NCBI RefSeq assembly: GCF_036231355.1
Contig: NZ_CP109496.1
Location: 5,890,001-5,954,000 of the forward strand
DNA length: 64,000 nucleotides
Direction of reading: 5' to 3'
DNA from: Streptomyces sp. NBC_01431
Lineage (GTDB): Bacteria; Actinomycetota; Actinomycetes; Streptomycetales; Streptomycetaceae
The translations under genes and the position numbers were made by a program. Position 1 is the first letter of the stretch. Every line of letters begins with the position of its first letter. Below, one piece after another: positions 32,302 to 41,323 of this stretch. The notes below the pieces were generated by a model. The model saw nothing but the letters and a program-made list of their open reading frames with translations, was not told where the DNA came from and ran no database searches.

Positions 32302-33534
32302 GTGGCAGGTCAGGGTCGTGGACGACGGGTGTGGCGCGGGCGCGCGGCGGGCTGCGCCCTCGCCGCGCTGCTGCTCGCCGCGGGCTGCTCGGCGCCCGGG
32401 TCGGCGCCGGACGCGACCAGGGGCCAGGTGCAGCGGGTACTGGACCGGCGGGCGGCCGCGGTCCTGGGGCACGACGAGGGCGGCTATCTGGCGGCGGTCG
32501 ACCCCGCGGCGACCGGGCTGCGCGCGGCGCAGCGCGCCGAGTTCGACAACCTCGCGCAGGTGCCACTGGCGTCCTGGACATACACGGTCGACTCGGTGGC
32601 CCGGCAGGGCGGGACGGTCACCGCGAAGGTGGACCTGCGCTACCGGATCGAGGGGTACGACAGCGCCCCCGTGAGCGCGGCCCGCTCCCTCACCCTCGAT
32701 CAGCGCGACGGCCACTGGTACGTCGCGGGCGACCAGCCCGCCAAGGGCGCCGCCCAGATGCTGTGGCAGCAGGGCCCGGTCACCGCGGTACGCGGCGGGC
32801 ACAGCCTGGTGCTCGGGGTGGGCCAGGACGCGGCGCGGCTGCACCAGATCGCGGACACCGCGGACGCGGCCGTGCCCCAGGTGTCGGCGGCCTGGCCCGG
32901 AAAGTGGGCGGGCCGCGTGGTCGTCCTCGTACCCGCCTCGCTGGACGGGATGGCCGCGCTGCTCGGGGCGCCCGCCGCCTCCTACCGGGGGATAGCGGCG
33001 GTGACCACCGGCGAGGCGGGCGGCTCGACGGCGGCTCCGGCGGACCGGGTGATCGTCAACCCGGAGGCGTACTCGGTCCTCGGCGACCTGGGCCGCCGGG
33101 TCGTCCTCACCCACGAGACCACCCATGTCGCCACCCGTGCGCACACCTCGCCCGCCACCCCGATGTGGCTCTCGGAGGGGTACGCGGACTGGGTCGGCTA
33201 CCGCGGCACCGGCCGCACCGCGGCGCAGGCCGCCCCCGAACTCCAGCAGGCGGTCCGCGCCGGCGACCTCCCCGCCGCCCTGCCGGACGACGCGGACTTC
33301 GGCTTCGACGGCGGCGCGGACCGCCTCGCCCGCGCGTACGAGGGCGGCTGGCTGGCCTGCCGCCTGATCGCGTCCCACTGGAGCGAGGCGACGCTGGCCC
33401 GCTTCTACACCAAGGTGGGCGACCAGCCCCACCGCGAGGGCGCGGTGGAAAAGGCGATGTCCGATGAACTCGGCCTGTCCCCAGGGGAGTTCACCACGAT
33501 GTGGCGAGAGTACGTACGCGACCAACTGGCCTGA
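32302..33534 (+). CDS. Lipoprotein with zinc-metallopeptidase (gluzincin-like) motif
   Basis: A 410-residue exported lipoprotein with lipobox LLAAGC at Cys29. A beta-rich N-terminal half of unknown fold (about 35-170) is followed by a C-terminal domain carrying LTHETTHVATRA (HExxH, His271-Glu272-His275) and the downstream Glu292 in WLSEGYADW. This is the HExxH...E arrangement of gluzincin/peptidase-MA-like proteins, so a zinc-dependent protease outside the membrane is likely, with unknown substrate. There is no ribosome-binding site; the GTG is preceded by a -10-like hexamer. It follows two wall hydrolases, suggesting envelope remodelling. Confidence 0.85.
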   Translation: MAGQGRGRRVWRGRAAGCALAALLLAAGCSAPGSAPDATRGQVQRVLDRRAAAVLGHDEGGYLAAVDPAATGLRAAQRAEFDNLAQVPLASWTYTVDSVARQGGTVTAKVDLRYRIEGYDSAPVSAARSLTLDQRDGHWYVAGDQPAKGAAQMLWQQGPVTAVRGGHSLVLGVGQDAARLHQIADTADAAVPQVSAAWPGKWAGRVVVLVPASLDGMAALLGAPAASYRGIAAVTTGEAGGSTAAPADRVIVNPEAYSVLGDLGRRVVLTHETTHVATRAHTSPATPMWLSEGYADWVGYRGTGRTAAQAAPELQQAVRAGDLPAALPDDADFGFDGGADRLARAYEGGWLACRLIASHWSEATLARFYTKVGDQPHREGAVEKAMSDELGLSPGEFTTMWREYVRDQLA

Positions 33535-33708
33535 GCACCCCGCCGCCAGCCGCCCGATCGCCTCGGCGAGCCACCTCTTCTCCTCGACCGCCGTCGCCCG
33601 CGCGATCCGCAGCATCCCCTCCCGAAACCGGGGGGTCTGCCTGGGGATGGCGGTGGCCGCGGGCGGTCAGTGTGTCGCCGTCGCGGGGTTTTGGCGGGGT
33701 GTGGGGGG

Positions 33709-34935
33709 TCAGCGGCTGCTGGACGACTCGGTCGTGCGGGTCGGCTGAACGGGCAGGGTTAGCGGGTTGCGGGTGGGGGACGCCGACTGCCACAGGCGGT
33801 GGCAGGACACGAGGGACGCGGTGAGCAGGAGGGCGTTGCGGACGGCGAGGAGCAGGATGCCGAGCCGGTCGCCGGCCACCACGTGGGAGAACCAGATCGG
33901 GAACTCCAGGAGCGTCACGCCGGTCGCGGCCAGGACCAGTTGGCCGGGGAGGACCATGGGGCTGCGGCGGAAGACGAGGCACACTGCGCCCAGACCGACC
34001 AGCCACAGCAGGTACTGCGGGCTGATGACGCGGCTGGTGGTGGTGAAGAGCAGCACCGCGGTGAAGGCCGCGTCCGCCAGGGTGCTCGGCCGCACCGGGC
34101 CACGGGCCCTGATCCGCCACAGCAGCAGCCACCCGAGGGCGAGCGCGCTCAGCGCCAGCGCCAGCGTGGATACCAGTGGGACGTACGGGCCGAGGAACTC
34201 CACCGAGCCGTAGTTCAGCTGCACCCGCCCCGGCCAGCCGGAGTGCCGGGCCACCTGGAAGACCAGCGCCCCCAGCGACTCCACCTCGGTACCCCGCTCC
34301 CGCTGGAAGGTGAGGAAGGCGAACGCCCCCGGCGCCGCCGCCGCGCACGCCAGCGACAGCCCGGCCGCCGTGACGGCGGCGGTCGTCCAGGCCCGGCGCG
34401 GGGCGCGCACGAGCAGCAGGACCGGCCACACCTTGAGCAGCGCCCCGAAAGCCGCCAGCGCACCGAGGACCCGGGGGTGGCGGGCGCCCGCGAGCAGCGC
34501 CGTGACGGCGACCGCGGTCACCATCAGGTCGTAGCGGGCGTACGCGGTCGGGCCGAGCAGCGGCACCCCCAGCGCCCACATCCAGGCGCCGCCGCGGGAC
34601 TTGCCGGGCCGCCCGGCCGCGTACATCAGCAGGCCGAAGACCAGCGCGTCGGCGAGGAAGGCGAGCACGAAGAAGGCCGAGGCGTAGTCCAGGAAGGGGA
34701 GCGCCGCGGGGGAGAGGATCGCGAGCGCGGCAGCCGGCGGGTACTGCCAGGTCACGTCGTCCAGCGGGTACGTGCCGGTCTGGAGGACCTGCGACCAGCC
34801 CTGGTAGATGACGTGGACATCGCTGGTGACGTCCGGACCCGGCAGCACCAGAACCCTGAAGACGCAGAGCAGCAGCAGACAGCGGGTCGCGGCCCAGGTG
34901 GCCGTCACGGCGAGGGTGCGCCGGGGAACGCTCAT
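33709..34935 (-). CDS. GT87-family (DUF2029) membrane glycosyltransferase
   Basis: A 408-residue polytopic protein with about ten hydrophobic helices. It has an early extracytoplasmic acidic loop (GPDVTSDVHVIYQGW, DDVTWQYPPAAALA), in which the Asp is the expected catalytic residue of GT-C enzymes. GT87 members include the actinobacterial polyprenyl-phosphomannose-dependent alpha-mannosyltransferases such as PimE. The reaction is probably transfer of mannose to a lipid or protein outside the membrane. It is divergent from the PimB-like gene, which supports a lipoglycan role. The C-terminal ~20 residues are Ser/Thr-rich. Confidence 0.85.
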   Translation of the reverse strand: MSVPRRTLAVTATWAATRCLLLLCVFRVLVLPGPDVTSDVHVIYQGWSQVLQTGTYPLDDVTWQYPPAAALAILSPAALPFLDYASAFFVLAFLADALVFGLLMYAAGRPGKSRGGAWMWALGVPLLGPTAYARYDLMVTAVAVTALLAGARHPRVLGALAAFGALLKVWPVLLLVRAPRRAWTTAAVTAAGLSLACAAAAPGAFAFLTFQRERGTEVESLGALVFQVARHSGWPGRVQLNYGSVEFLGPYVPLVSTLALALSALALGWLLLWRIRARGPVRPSTLADAAFTAVLLFTTTSRVISPQYLLWLVGLGAVCLVFRRSPMVLPGQLVLAATGVTLLEFPIWFSHVVAGDRLGILLLAVRNALLLTASLVSCHRLWQSASPTRNPLTLPVQPTRTTESSSSR

Positions 34936-35126
34936 GATGACGGTGCCCGTCTCATCCTGGTTTCGGGGGGTCGGAGTCAGCCATCATGCCGGGTGCGGCC
35001 GCGCGCCGACCAAGAGGCGGGGCCGCATGCCGCGGCCTCGCGAGATTCCGGCTCGCCCCTGGCCGGGGGCGTCCGGATCCGCGGCCGCGCCACGGGCCGG
35101 CTTTCGGTTCCGTGCGCCGTCTTCGG

Positions 35127-35132
35127 TACTGT
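35127..35132 (+). promoter_or_regulatory. Candidate -10 of a leaderless promoter for the PimB-like gene
   Basis: TACTGT stands 8 nt before the ATG at 35141, with no ribosome-binding site between them. Confidence 0.4.
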
Positions 35133-35140
35133 CGGCGGCG

Positions 35141-36283
35141 ATGCACAAGACCCTGATCGTGACCAATGACTTCCCGCCGCGCCCCGGCGGGATCCAGGCG
35201 TTCCTGCACAACATGGCGCTGCGCCTGGACCCCGAGCAGATCGTCGTCTACGCCTCGACCTGGAAGCGGAGCCGGGAGGGCATCGAGGCGACCGCCGCGT
35301 TCGATGCCGAGCAGCCGTTCACCGTCGTACGCGACCGCACCACGATGCTGCTGCCGACGCCCCGGGCCACCCGGCGCGCCGTCTCCCTGCTGCGTGAACA
35401 CGGCTGCTCCTCCGTGTGGTTCGGGGCGGCGGCGCCGCTCGGCCTCATGGGGCCCGCGCTGCGCAGGGCCGGCGCCGAACGCCTGGTGGCGACCACCCAT
35501 GGGCACGAGGCGGGGTGGGCCCAGTTGCCCGCCGCGCGGCAGTTGCTCCGGCGGATCGGCGAGGGTACGGACACGATCACCTATCTGGGTGAGTACACCC
35601 GGTCCCGGATCGCGGACGCGCTGACCCAGCAGGCCGCGGCCCGCATGGTCCAACTCCCGCCCGGCGTCGACGAGAAGACCTTCCACCCCGGCTCCGGCGG
35701 CGACGTCGTACGCGAACGCCTCGGGCTCGCCGACCGGCCCGTCGTGGTCTGCGTGTCACGGCTCGTGTCGCGCAAGGGGCAGGACACGCTGATCCTGGCC
35801 ATGCCCGCGATCCTGGCGCAGGTGCCGGAGACGGTCCTGCTCATCGTCGGCGGCGGGCCGTACGAGGCCGGCCTGCGCAAACTGGCGCTGGACACCGGGG
35901 TCTCGGCCGCCGTCCGCTTCACCGGCGCGGTGCCCTGGGAGGAACTGCCGGCGCACTACGGGGCGGGCGACGTGTTCGCGATGCCGTGCCGCACCCGGCG
36001 CGGCGGCCTGGACGTCGAGGGGCTCGGCATCGTGTACCTGGAGGCGTCGGCGACCGGCCTGCCCGTGGTCGCGGGCGACTCCGGCGGTGCGCCCGACGCG
36101 GTTCTCGACGGCGAGACGGGCTGGGTGGTGCGCGGCGGCGCCCCCGAGGACTCGGCGGACCGCATCGTCACGCTCCTCCAGGACGCGGAACTGCGGCGCA
36201 GCATGGGGGAGCGGGGGCGGGAGTGGGTGGAGGAGAAGTGGCGCTGGGACCTCTTGGCGGAGAAGCTCAAGGGCCTGCTTTAG
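35141..36283 (+). CDS. GT4 glycosyltransferase, PimB-like GDP-mannose:lipid alpha-mannosyltransferase
   Basis: A 380-residue cytosolic GT-B enzyme. The N-terminal domain opens LIVTNDFPPRPGGIQAFL and includes SSVWFGAAAPLGLMGP and ATTHGHEAGWAQLP. The C-terminal nucleotide-sugar domain has VCVSRLVSRKGQDTLI, MPCRTRRGGLDVEGLGIVYL and a Glu of the EX7E motif in GLGIVYLEASATGLPVVAG. The whole pattern follows mycobacterial PimB (Rv2188c) as I recall it, so addition of a mannose to phosphatidyl-inositol mannoside is likely. The ATG at 35141 begins the conserved sequence. Confidence 0.9.
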   Translation: MHKTLIVTNDFPPRPGGIQAFLHNMALRLDPEQIVVYASTWKRSREGIEATAAFDAEQPFTVVRDRTTMLLPTPRATRRAVSLLREHGCSSVWFGAAAPLGLMGPALRRAGAERLVATTHGHEAGWAQLPAARQLLRRIGEGTDTITYLGEYTRSRIADALTQQAAARMVQLPPGVDEKTFHPGSGGDVVRERLGLADRPVVVCVSRLVSRKGQDTLILAMPAILAQVPETVLLIVGGGPYEAGLRKLALDTGVSAAVRFTGAVPWEELPAHYGAGDVFAMPCRTRRGGLDVEGLGIVYLEASATGLPVVAGDSGGAPDAVLDGETGWVVRGGAPEDSADRIVTLLQDAELRRSMGERGREWVEEKWRWDLLAEKLKGLL

Positions 36284-36720
36284 CCACACGGCTCCGCTCC
36301 ACGGGGGCGGGCATGTGGCTCGGCGGGCCGTGCGTGGCTGGTTGCGTGGTTGCGTGGTTGCCCCGCGCCCCTGAACTCGCCTTCGGCCGCGGGCCGTGCG
36401 TGGCTGGTCGCGCAGTTCCCCGCGCCCCTAGCAGGGTTGGTCCGAAGTCCGTCCGGTCTGTTGGGCCGGGTTGGTCCCAAGCCTGTCCGGCCTCTTGGGC
36501 GCCGCCCACGCAGGCATCCCCAGCCTGTCCGGCGATTGAGGACGAGCGCCCTTCAGGCGCGAAACGGCCCGGGGCCGCCCGGCCGCGCACCATGGCCGGA
36601 GAAGGGGCCCGGGGCCGCCCGGCCGCGCGCAATGGGCCGCAGCAGTGGCCCGGCCGCGCGCCGGGGGCCAAAGGAGGGGGTCGGGGGCGGCAGCCCCCGA
36701 GACCCTGGGCCCGCTGCGGC
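36284..36720. repeat. Repeat-dense intergenic region between the PimB-like and acyl-CoA ligase genes
   Basis: These 437 nt hold no convincing gene. They contain a variant of the dispersed CCCCGCGCCCCT element with three TTGCGTGG octamers (36341-36373), a full copy (36402-36430), and a CCTGTCCGGCGATTGAGGAC element (from 36525). A 23-bp direct repeat GGCCCGGGGCCGCCCGGCCG+CGC occurs at 36566 and 36606. Finally there is a GGGGGC...GCCCCC hairpin (about 36680-36702). All resemble common Streptomyces intergenic repeats; they probably terminate the convergent transcripts. Confidence 0.7.
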
Positions 36721-38517
36721 TCAGCGGGTGTAGATCGCCTCGATCTCGTCCGCGAAGTCCTTCGCCACGACGTTCCGCTTGAGCTTCAGCGAAGGCGTGA
36801 TGTGCCCCGCCTCCTCGGTGAACTGGGCCCCGAGGACCCGGAACTTGCGTACCGACTCCGCCTTGGAGACCGCCGCGTTGCCGTCGTCCACCGCCCGCTG
36901 CACCTCGGCGAGCAGATCCGCGTCGTCGCGCAACGTGGCCGCGGTCACCCCCGCGGGCTTGCCGTGCTCCTCGGCCCAGCGGCCAAGGAACTCCTCGTCG
37001 AGCGTGACGAGCGCGCCGACGAACGGCCGCCCGTCGCCGACCACCATGCACTCCGCGACCAGCGCGTGCGCGCGGATGCGGTCCTCGATCACCGCGGGGG
37101 CGACGTTCTTGCCGCCCGCTGTGACGATGATCTCCTTCTTGCGGCCGGTGATCGCGAGGTAGCCGTCCTCGTCGAGGGTGCCGATGTCACCGGTGTGGAA
37201 CCAGCCGTCGGCCAGCGCCTCGGCGGTCGCGGCGGCGTTGTTCCAGTAGCCCTGGAACAGGTGCTCGCCGTGCAGCAGCACCTCGCCGTCGTCCGCGATC
37301 CGTACGACCGAACCCGGCAGCGGCTGCCCGACCGTGCCGATCTTCGGGCGGTCCCAGGGGTTGAACGCGGTCGCGGCACAGGACTCGGTCAGGCCGTAGC
37401 CCTCCAGGACCGTGAAGCCGATGCCGCGGAAGAAGTGGCCGAGCCGCTCGCCGAGCGGCGCGCCGCCGGAGATCGCGTACTCGCCGCGCCCGCCGAGCAC
37501 CGCCCGCAGCTTGCTGTAGACGAGCTTGTCGAAGACCTTGTGCTTGATCTTCAGACCGACCGAAGGCCCCGCCGGGGTGCTGAGCGCCTTGCTGTACGCG
37601 ATCGCCGTGTGCGCGGCCTTGTCGAAGACCGCGCCCTTGCCGTCGGCCTGCGCCTTGGCGCGCGCCGAGTTGTAGACCTTCTCGAAGACGCGCGGCACGC
37701 CGAGGATCAACGTCGGCCGGAACGAGGCGAGTTCATCGGTCAGGTTCTTGATGTCCGGTACGCAGCCGAGCTTGATCGGCGCCATCACCGAGGCCACCTC
37801 GACGAGCCGCCCGAAGACGTGCGCCGCGGGCAGGAACAGGAGAACCGAGCACTCGCCGGTACGGAACAGGGGCTTGAGGCGCTCGACCACGTTGCCGCAC
37901 TCGGCGAAGAAGGCGCGGTGGGTCAGCACACAGCCCTTGGGGCGGCCGGTGGTGCCCGAGGTGTAGACGATGGTGGCGGGGTCGTCGGCGTGCGCCGAGG
38001 ACATCCGCTGGTCGAGCAGTTCCTCGGAGACGTCCGCGCCGAGGGCGGTGAGCCGGCCCACCGCGTCCTTGTCGATCTGCCAGATGCCCTTGAGGGCGGG
38101 CAGACCGCCCTGGACCGCGGCCACGGACGCCTGGTGCGCCTCGGACTCGACGATGGCGACCGTCGCGCCGGAGTCGCCCAGGATCCACTGGATCTGCTCG
38201 GGCGAACTGGTCTCGTACACCGGGACGGTGACCGCGCCCGCGCTCCAGATCGCGAAGTCGAGCAGCACCCACTCGTATCGCGTCCGCGAGAGCAGGGCCA
38301 CCCGGTCGCCGGCGTCGACGCCGGCGGCGATCAGGCCCTTGGCGACGGCGCGCACCTCGGCGAGGAACTGGCGGGCGGTGACATCGGCCCAAGCGCCCGC
38401 GATCTTGCGGCCCATGACCGCGACATCGGGGTGCTGAGCGGCATTGCGGCGGATCAGATCCGTCAGGTTGCCGTCCGAAGGGACCTCGTACAGGGCCGGA
38501 AGGCTGAACTCGCGCAA
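36721..38517 (-). CDS. Long-chain fatty acid-CoA ligase (FadD15-like, AMP-binding)
   Basis: The 598-residue ANL-superfamily enzyme has an A3 motif TIVYTSGTTGRPKGCVLTHR, A5 EGYGLTESCAATAFN, A7 GWFHTGDIGTLDEDGYL and A8 GRKKEIIVTAGGKNVAP, with a C-terminal Lys in SLKLKRNVVAKDF. It activates fatty acids to acyl-CoA via acyl-adenylate, probably at the inner membrane face. The start is TTG at 38517 (MREFSLPALYEV), supported by GAGGAG about 8 nt upstream. It is monocistronic and divergent from the phosphoesterase gene. Confidence 0.92.
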   Translation of the reverse strand: MREFSLPALYEVPSDGNLTDLIRRNAAQHPDVAVMGRKIAGAWADVTARQFLAEVRAVAKGLIAAGVDAGDRVALLSRTRYEWVLLDFAIWSAGAVTVPVYETSSPEQIQWILGDSGATVAIVESEAHQASVAAVQGGLPALKGIWQIDKDAVGRLTALGADVSEELLDQRMSSAHADDPATIVYTSGTTGRPKGCVLTHRAFFAECGNVVERLKPLFRTGECSVLLFLPAAHVFGRLVEVASVMAPIKLGCVPDIKNLTDELASFRPTLILGVPRVFEKVYNSARAKAQADGKGAVFDKAAHTAIAYSKALSTPAGPSVGLKIKHKVFDKLVYSKLRAVLGGRGEYAISGGAPLGERLGHFFRGIGFTVLEGYGLTESCAATAFNPWDRPKIGTVGQPLPGSVVRIADDGEVLLHGEHLFQGYWNNAAATAEALADGWFHTGDIGTLDEDGYLAITGRKKEIIVTAGGKNVAPAVIEDRIRAHALVAECMVVGDGRPFVGALVTLDEEFLGRWAEEHGKPAGVTAATLRDDADLLAEVQRAVDDGNAAVSKAESVRKFRVLGAQFTEEAGHITPSLKLKRNVVAKDFADEIEAIYTR

Positions 38518-38779
38518 GACTGCTGCTCCTCATCGGGCGCCGGTGCCACGGCTCTGTGTGACGCACCGGCTGCGGTCCAAGATCGGGCAGGTGCCCGGAG
38601 GTTTCCGTGGGGGGCGGAACTCCGAGCACGACTGGACTGCCCGGACGTTACCCATGGGTAGTGGGTTCCCGATAGGGGGTTCTGGCCAGATGTTCTGTGC
38701 GTCACACATGTTTGACACTGCTTCGCGCACAGTAGTCCACACCTTTTGGGACTCGGAAGTAACCGCAGGTCCGACGGCC

Positions 38780-38785
38780 TAGGGT
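38780..38785 (+). promoter_or_regulatory. Candidate -10 of a leaderless promoter for the phosphoesterase gene
   Basis: TAGGGT is followed by TGCCCCC and then the ATG at 38793, with no Shine-Dalgarno. It is a strong match to the Streptomyces -10 consensus. Confidence 0.5.
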
Positions 38786-38792
38786 TGCCCCC

Positions 38793-39554
38793 ATGCGAGT
38801 TCATGTGGTCAGTGACGTGCACGGGAACGCCGAGGGCCTCGCCAAGGCGGGCGACGGGGCGGACGCGCTCATCTGCCTGGGTGACCTGGTCCTCTTCCTC
38901 GACTACGCCGACCACTCGCGCGGCATCTTCCCCGACCTCTTCGGCGTCGACAACGCAGACAAGATCGTCGCCCTGCGCACCGCCCGGCGCTTCGACGAGG
39001 CCCGTGAGCTGGGGCGTTCGCTGTGGGCCGGACTCGACCGGGAGGCCGCGATCGAGGCCGCGGTCCGGCGCCAGTACGCCGAGCTGTTCGCCGCCTTCCC
39101 CGACCCGACGTACGCCACCTACGGCAACGTCGACATGCCGGACCTCTGGCCGCAGTACGCGGGGCCGGGCACCACCGTCCTGGACGGCCAGCGGATCGAG
39201 ATAGCCGGCCGCGTCTTCGGCTTCGTGGGCGGCGGCCTGCGGACCTCGATGCGAACGCCCTATGAAATCTCCGACGAGGAGTACGCCGCGAAGGTCGAGG
39301 CGCTCGGCGAGGTCGACGTGCTCTGCTCGCACATCCCGCCCGAGGTCCCCGAGCTCGTGTACGACACCGTGGCGCGCCGCTTCGAGCGCGGCTCGCGCGC
39401 CCTGCTCGCCGCGATCCACAGGACCCGGCCCCGCTACTCCCTGTTCGGCCACGTCCACCAGCCGTTGGTCCGGCGGATGCGCGTCGGCGGCACCGAGTGC
39501 ATCAACGTCGGCCACTTCGCGGCCACCTCCCGGCCGTTCGCCCTGGAGTGGTGA
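38793..39554 (+). CDS. Calcineurin-like metallophosphoesterase
   Basis: A 253-residue cytosolic protein with the dinuclear-metal motifs of the family: VVSDVHGNAEGL (D-x-H), CLGDLVLFLD (G-D), YATYGNVDMPDL (G-N), LCSHIPPE (H) and LFGHVHQPLVRR (G-H-x-H). Members hydrolyse phosphomono- or diesters; the substrate is unknown. The GN[HD] motif has Val-Asp rather than His-Asp, a minor variation. It heads a run of same-strand genes (SRPBCC, ArsA-like ATPase, DUF5304) that may be functionally linked. Confidence 0.9.
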   Translation: MRVHVVSDVHGNAEGLAKAGDGADALICLGDLVLFLDYADHSRGIFPDLFGVDNADKIVALRTARRFDEARELGRSLWAGLDREAAIEAAVRRQYAELFAAFPDPTYATYGNVDMPDLWPQYAGPGTTVLDGQRIEIAGRVFGFVGGGLRTSMRTPYEISDEEYAAKVEALGEVDVLCSHIPPEVPELVYDTVARRFERGSRALLAAIHRTRPRYSLFGHVHQPLVRRMRVGGTECINVGHFAATSRPFALEW

Positions 39555-39676
39555 TCCGGCCACTGGACCGGCGTCCGGCCCGTACGCGATAGCCTGCACA
39601 CACCTCCCCGCGCTCCCGGCCAAGGCCGAGCCGGGGACTCCGACCCACCGGACCGCGCACTGGAGGAGCCACGACG

Positions 39677-40129
39677 ATGGCGGAACACACCAGCTCGTCT
39701 ATCACCATCGAGGCGGCCCCCGCCGACGTCATGCAAGTGATCGCGGACTTCGCCCGCTATCCCGAGTGGACCGGCGAGGTGAAGGAGGCCGAGGTGCTCT
39801 CCACCGACGCCGCCGGTCACGCCGAGAAGGTGCGGCTGCTGCTCGACGCGGGCGCCATCAAGGACGACCACACCCTCGCCTACTCCTGGAACGGCAACCA
39901 GGTCAGCTGGACCCTGGTCAAGTCCCAGATGCTGCGTTCCCTCGACGGCTCCTACACCCTGGCCGACGCCCCCGGCGGCGCGACCGAGGTCACCTACCAG
40001 CTGACCGTCGACGTCAAGATCCCGATGCTCGGCATGATCAAGCGCAAGGCGGAGAAGGTCATCATCGACCGCGCGCTCGCCGGTCTGAAGAAGCGCGTCG
40101 AGAGCGGCCCCGCGGACTCCGCGGCCTGA
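39677..40129 (+). CDS. SRPBCC-family (START-like) lipid/ligand-binding protein
   Basis: A 150-residue protein opening with SSSITIEAAPADVMQVIADFARYPEWTGE (in part: PADVMQVIADFARYPEW), the typical first strand and helix of SRPBCC/polyketide-cyclase-like proteins. These form a deep hydrophobic pocket for a lipid or other ligand. No catalytic residues are apparent. GGAGGAG precedes the ATG. Its TGA overlaps the ATG of the ArsA-like ATPase (TGATG), so the two proteins are very likely made together and may interact. Confidence 0.88.
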   Translation: MAEHTSSSITIEAAPADVMQVIADFARYPEWTGEVKEAEVLSTDAAGHAEKVRLLLDAGAIKDDHTLAYSWNGNQVSWTLVKSQMLRSLDGSYTLADAPGGATEVTYQLTVDVKIPMLGMIKRKAEKVIIDRALAGLKKRVESGPADSAA

Positions 40130-41253
40130 TGCGTACGGTCCTCGTCACCGGCCCCGGCGGCGCGGGCCGCACCACCGTCGCGGCGGCGACCGCACTCGCC
40201 GCCGCCCGCCGGGGCACCCGAGTCACGCTGCTGACCCCGGACCGCGTGCCCGGCGAACTCGGCGGCGTCACCGTCCGCCGGATCGACTCGGCCGCGCACT
40301 TCCGCGCCGAACTCCTCGCCTTCCAGGACCGCGCGGGCGTCGCCCTCGACCTGCTCGGCGCCTCCCGCCTGGATGCCGAGGAACTCACCGAACTCCCCGG
40401 CGCCGAACAGCTCGCCCTGCTCAGCGCCCTGCGCGAGGCCGCGGCCGGAGAGCCCGACCTGCTGGTCGTCGACCTTCCGCCGACCGACCGCGCGCTGGCC
40501 GCCCTCGCCCTGCCCGAGCAGCTGCGCCGCTACCTGCGCCGGCTCCTGCCGCCCGAGCGCCAGGCCGCCCGCTCGCTGCGCCCGGTCCTCGCCCAGCTCG
40601 CCGGGGTGCCCATGCCCGCGCAGTGGCTGTACGAGACCGCGGCCCGCTGGGACCTCGAACTGGCCGCCGTCCAAGCCGTGATCGAGGACCCGGGCACGAC
40701 GGTGCGGCTCGTCGTGGAACCCGGGCCCGCCGCGGCCGACGCCCTGCGCACCGCCCGGCTCGGCATCGCCCTGCACCGGCTCGCCCTCGACGTGGTGGTC
40801 GCCAACCGGCTGCTGCCCGCCGAGACCCCCGACCCCTGGCTCGCCGGGCTCGTCGCCCAGCAGCGCAAGCACCTGGACGAGCTGACCGGCGAGTTCACCG
40901 CCGTGCACGAGGTGGCGCACCTCGGGCGCGACCCGCGCGGTGACGACGACCTGGAGCTGCTCGGGTGCCGGGCGCCCGCGGAGGCGGCCGGCGCCCCGGC
41001 GTGGACCATCGAGGACCGCATCGCCGAGGACGACGTCCTGGTGTGGCGCCTCGCGCTGCCCGGCGCCGTCAAGGACGGGCTGGCCCTGGTGCGGCGCGGC
41101 GACGAACTCCTGCTCACCGTCGGCCCGTTCCGCCGCATCGTCCCGCTGCCCTCCGCGCTGCGCCGCTGCACCGTCACCGGCGCCGGGCTGAACGACGGCG
41201 TCCTGGACATCCGGTTCACACCCGATCCCGAGCTGTGGCCGCGCGGCCGCTGA
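40129..41253 (+). CDS. ArsA/Get3-like ATPase-fold protein with altered P-loop
   Basis: The 374-residue protein resembles anion-transporting (ArsA/Get3) ATPases: MRTVLVTGPGGAGRTTVAAA at the N-terminus, PDLLVVDLPPTDRALAAL as the Walker B-like segment, and a C-terminal beta-rich tail (PFRRIVPLPSALRRC) seen in actinobacterial members. The deviant Walker A (usually GKGGVGKT/S) reads GPGGAGRTT, so both lysines are replaced (by Pro and Arg14). ATP binding may be weakened or lost. The start overlaps the SRPBCC stop. Partner and cargo are unknown; a Get3-like tail-anchored role is not supported by anything here. Confidence 0.82.
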   Translation: MRTVLVTGPGGAGRTTVAAATALAAARRGTRVTLLTPDRVPGELGGVTVRRIDSAAHFRAELLAFQDRAGVALDLLGASRLDAEELTELPGAEQLALLSALREAAAGEPDLLVVDLPPTDRALAALALPEQLRRYLRRLLPPERQAARSLRPVLAQLAGVPMPAQWLYETAARWDLELAAVQAVIEDPGTTVRLVVEPGPAAADALRTARLGIALHRLALDVVVANRLLPAETPDPWLAGLVAQQRKHLDELTGEFTAVHEVAHLGRDPRGDDDLELLGCRAPAEAAGAPAWTIEDRIAEDDVLVWRLALPGAVKDGLALVRRGDELLLTVGPFRRIVPLPSALRRCTVTGAGLNDGVLDIRFTPDPELWPRGR

Positions 41254-41323
41254 ACGGTATACCCCCGTTCGGGTAACGTCGAAGGAAACAGATCCGTAGG
41301 AAAACCAGTCGCTGGAGTCCGCC

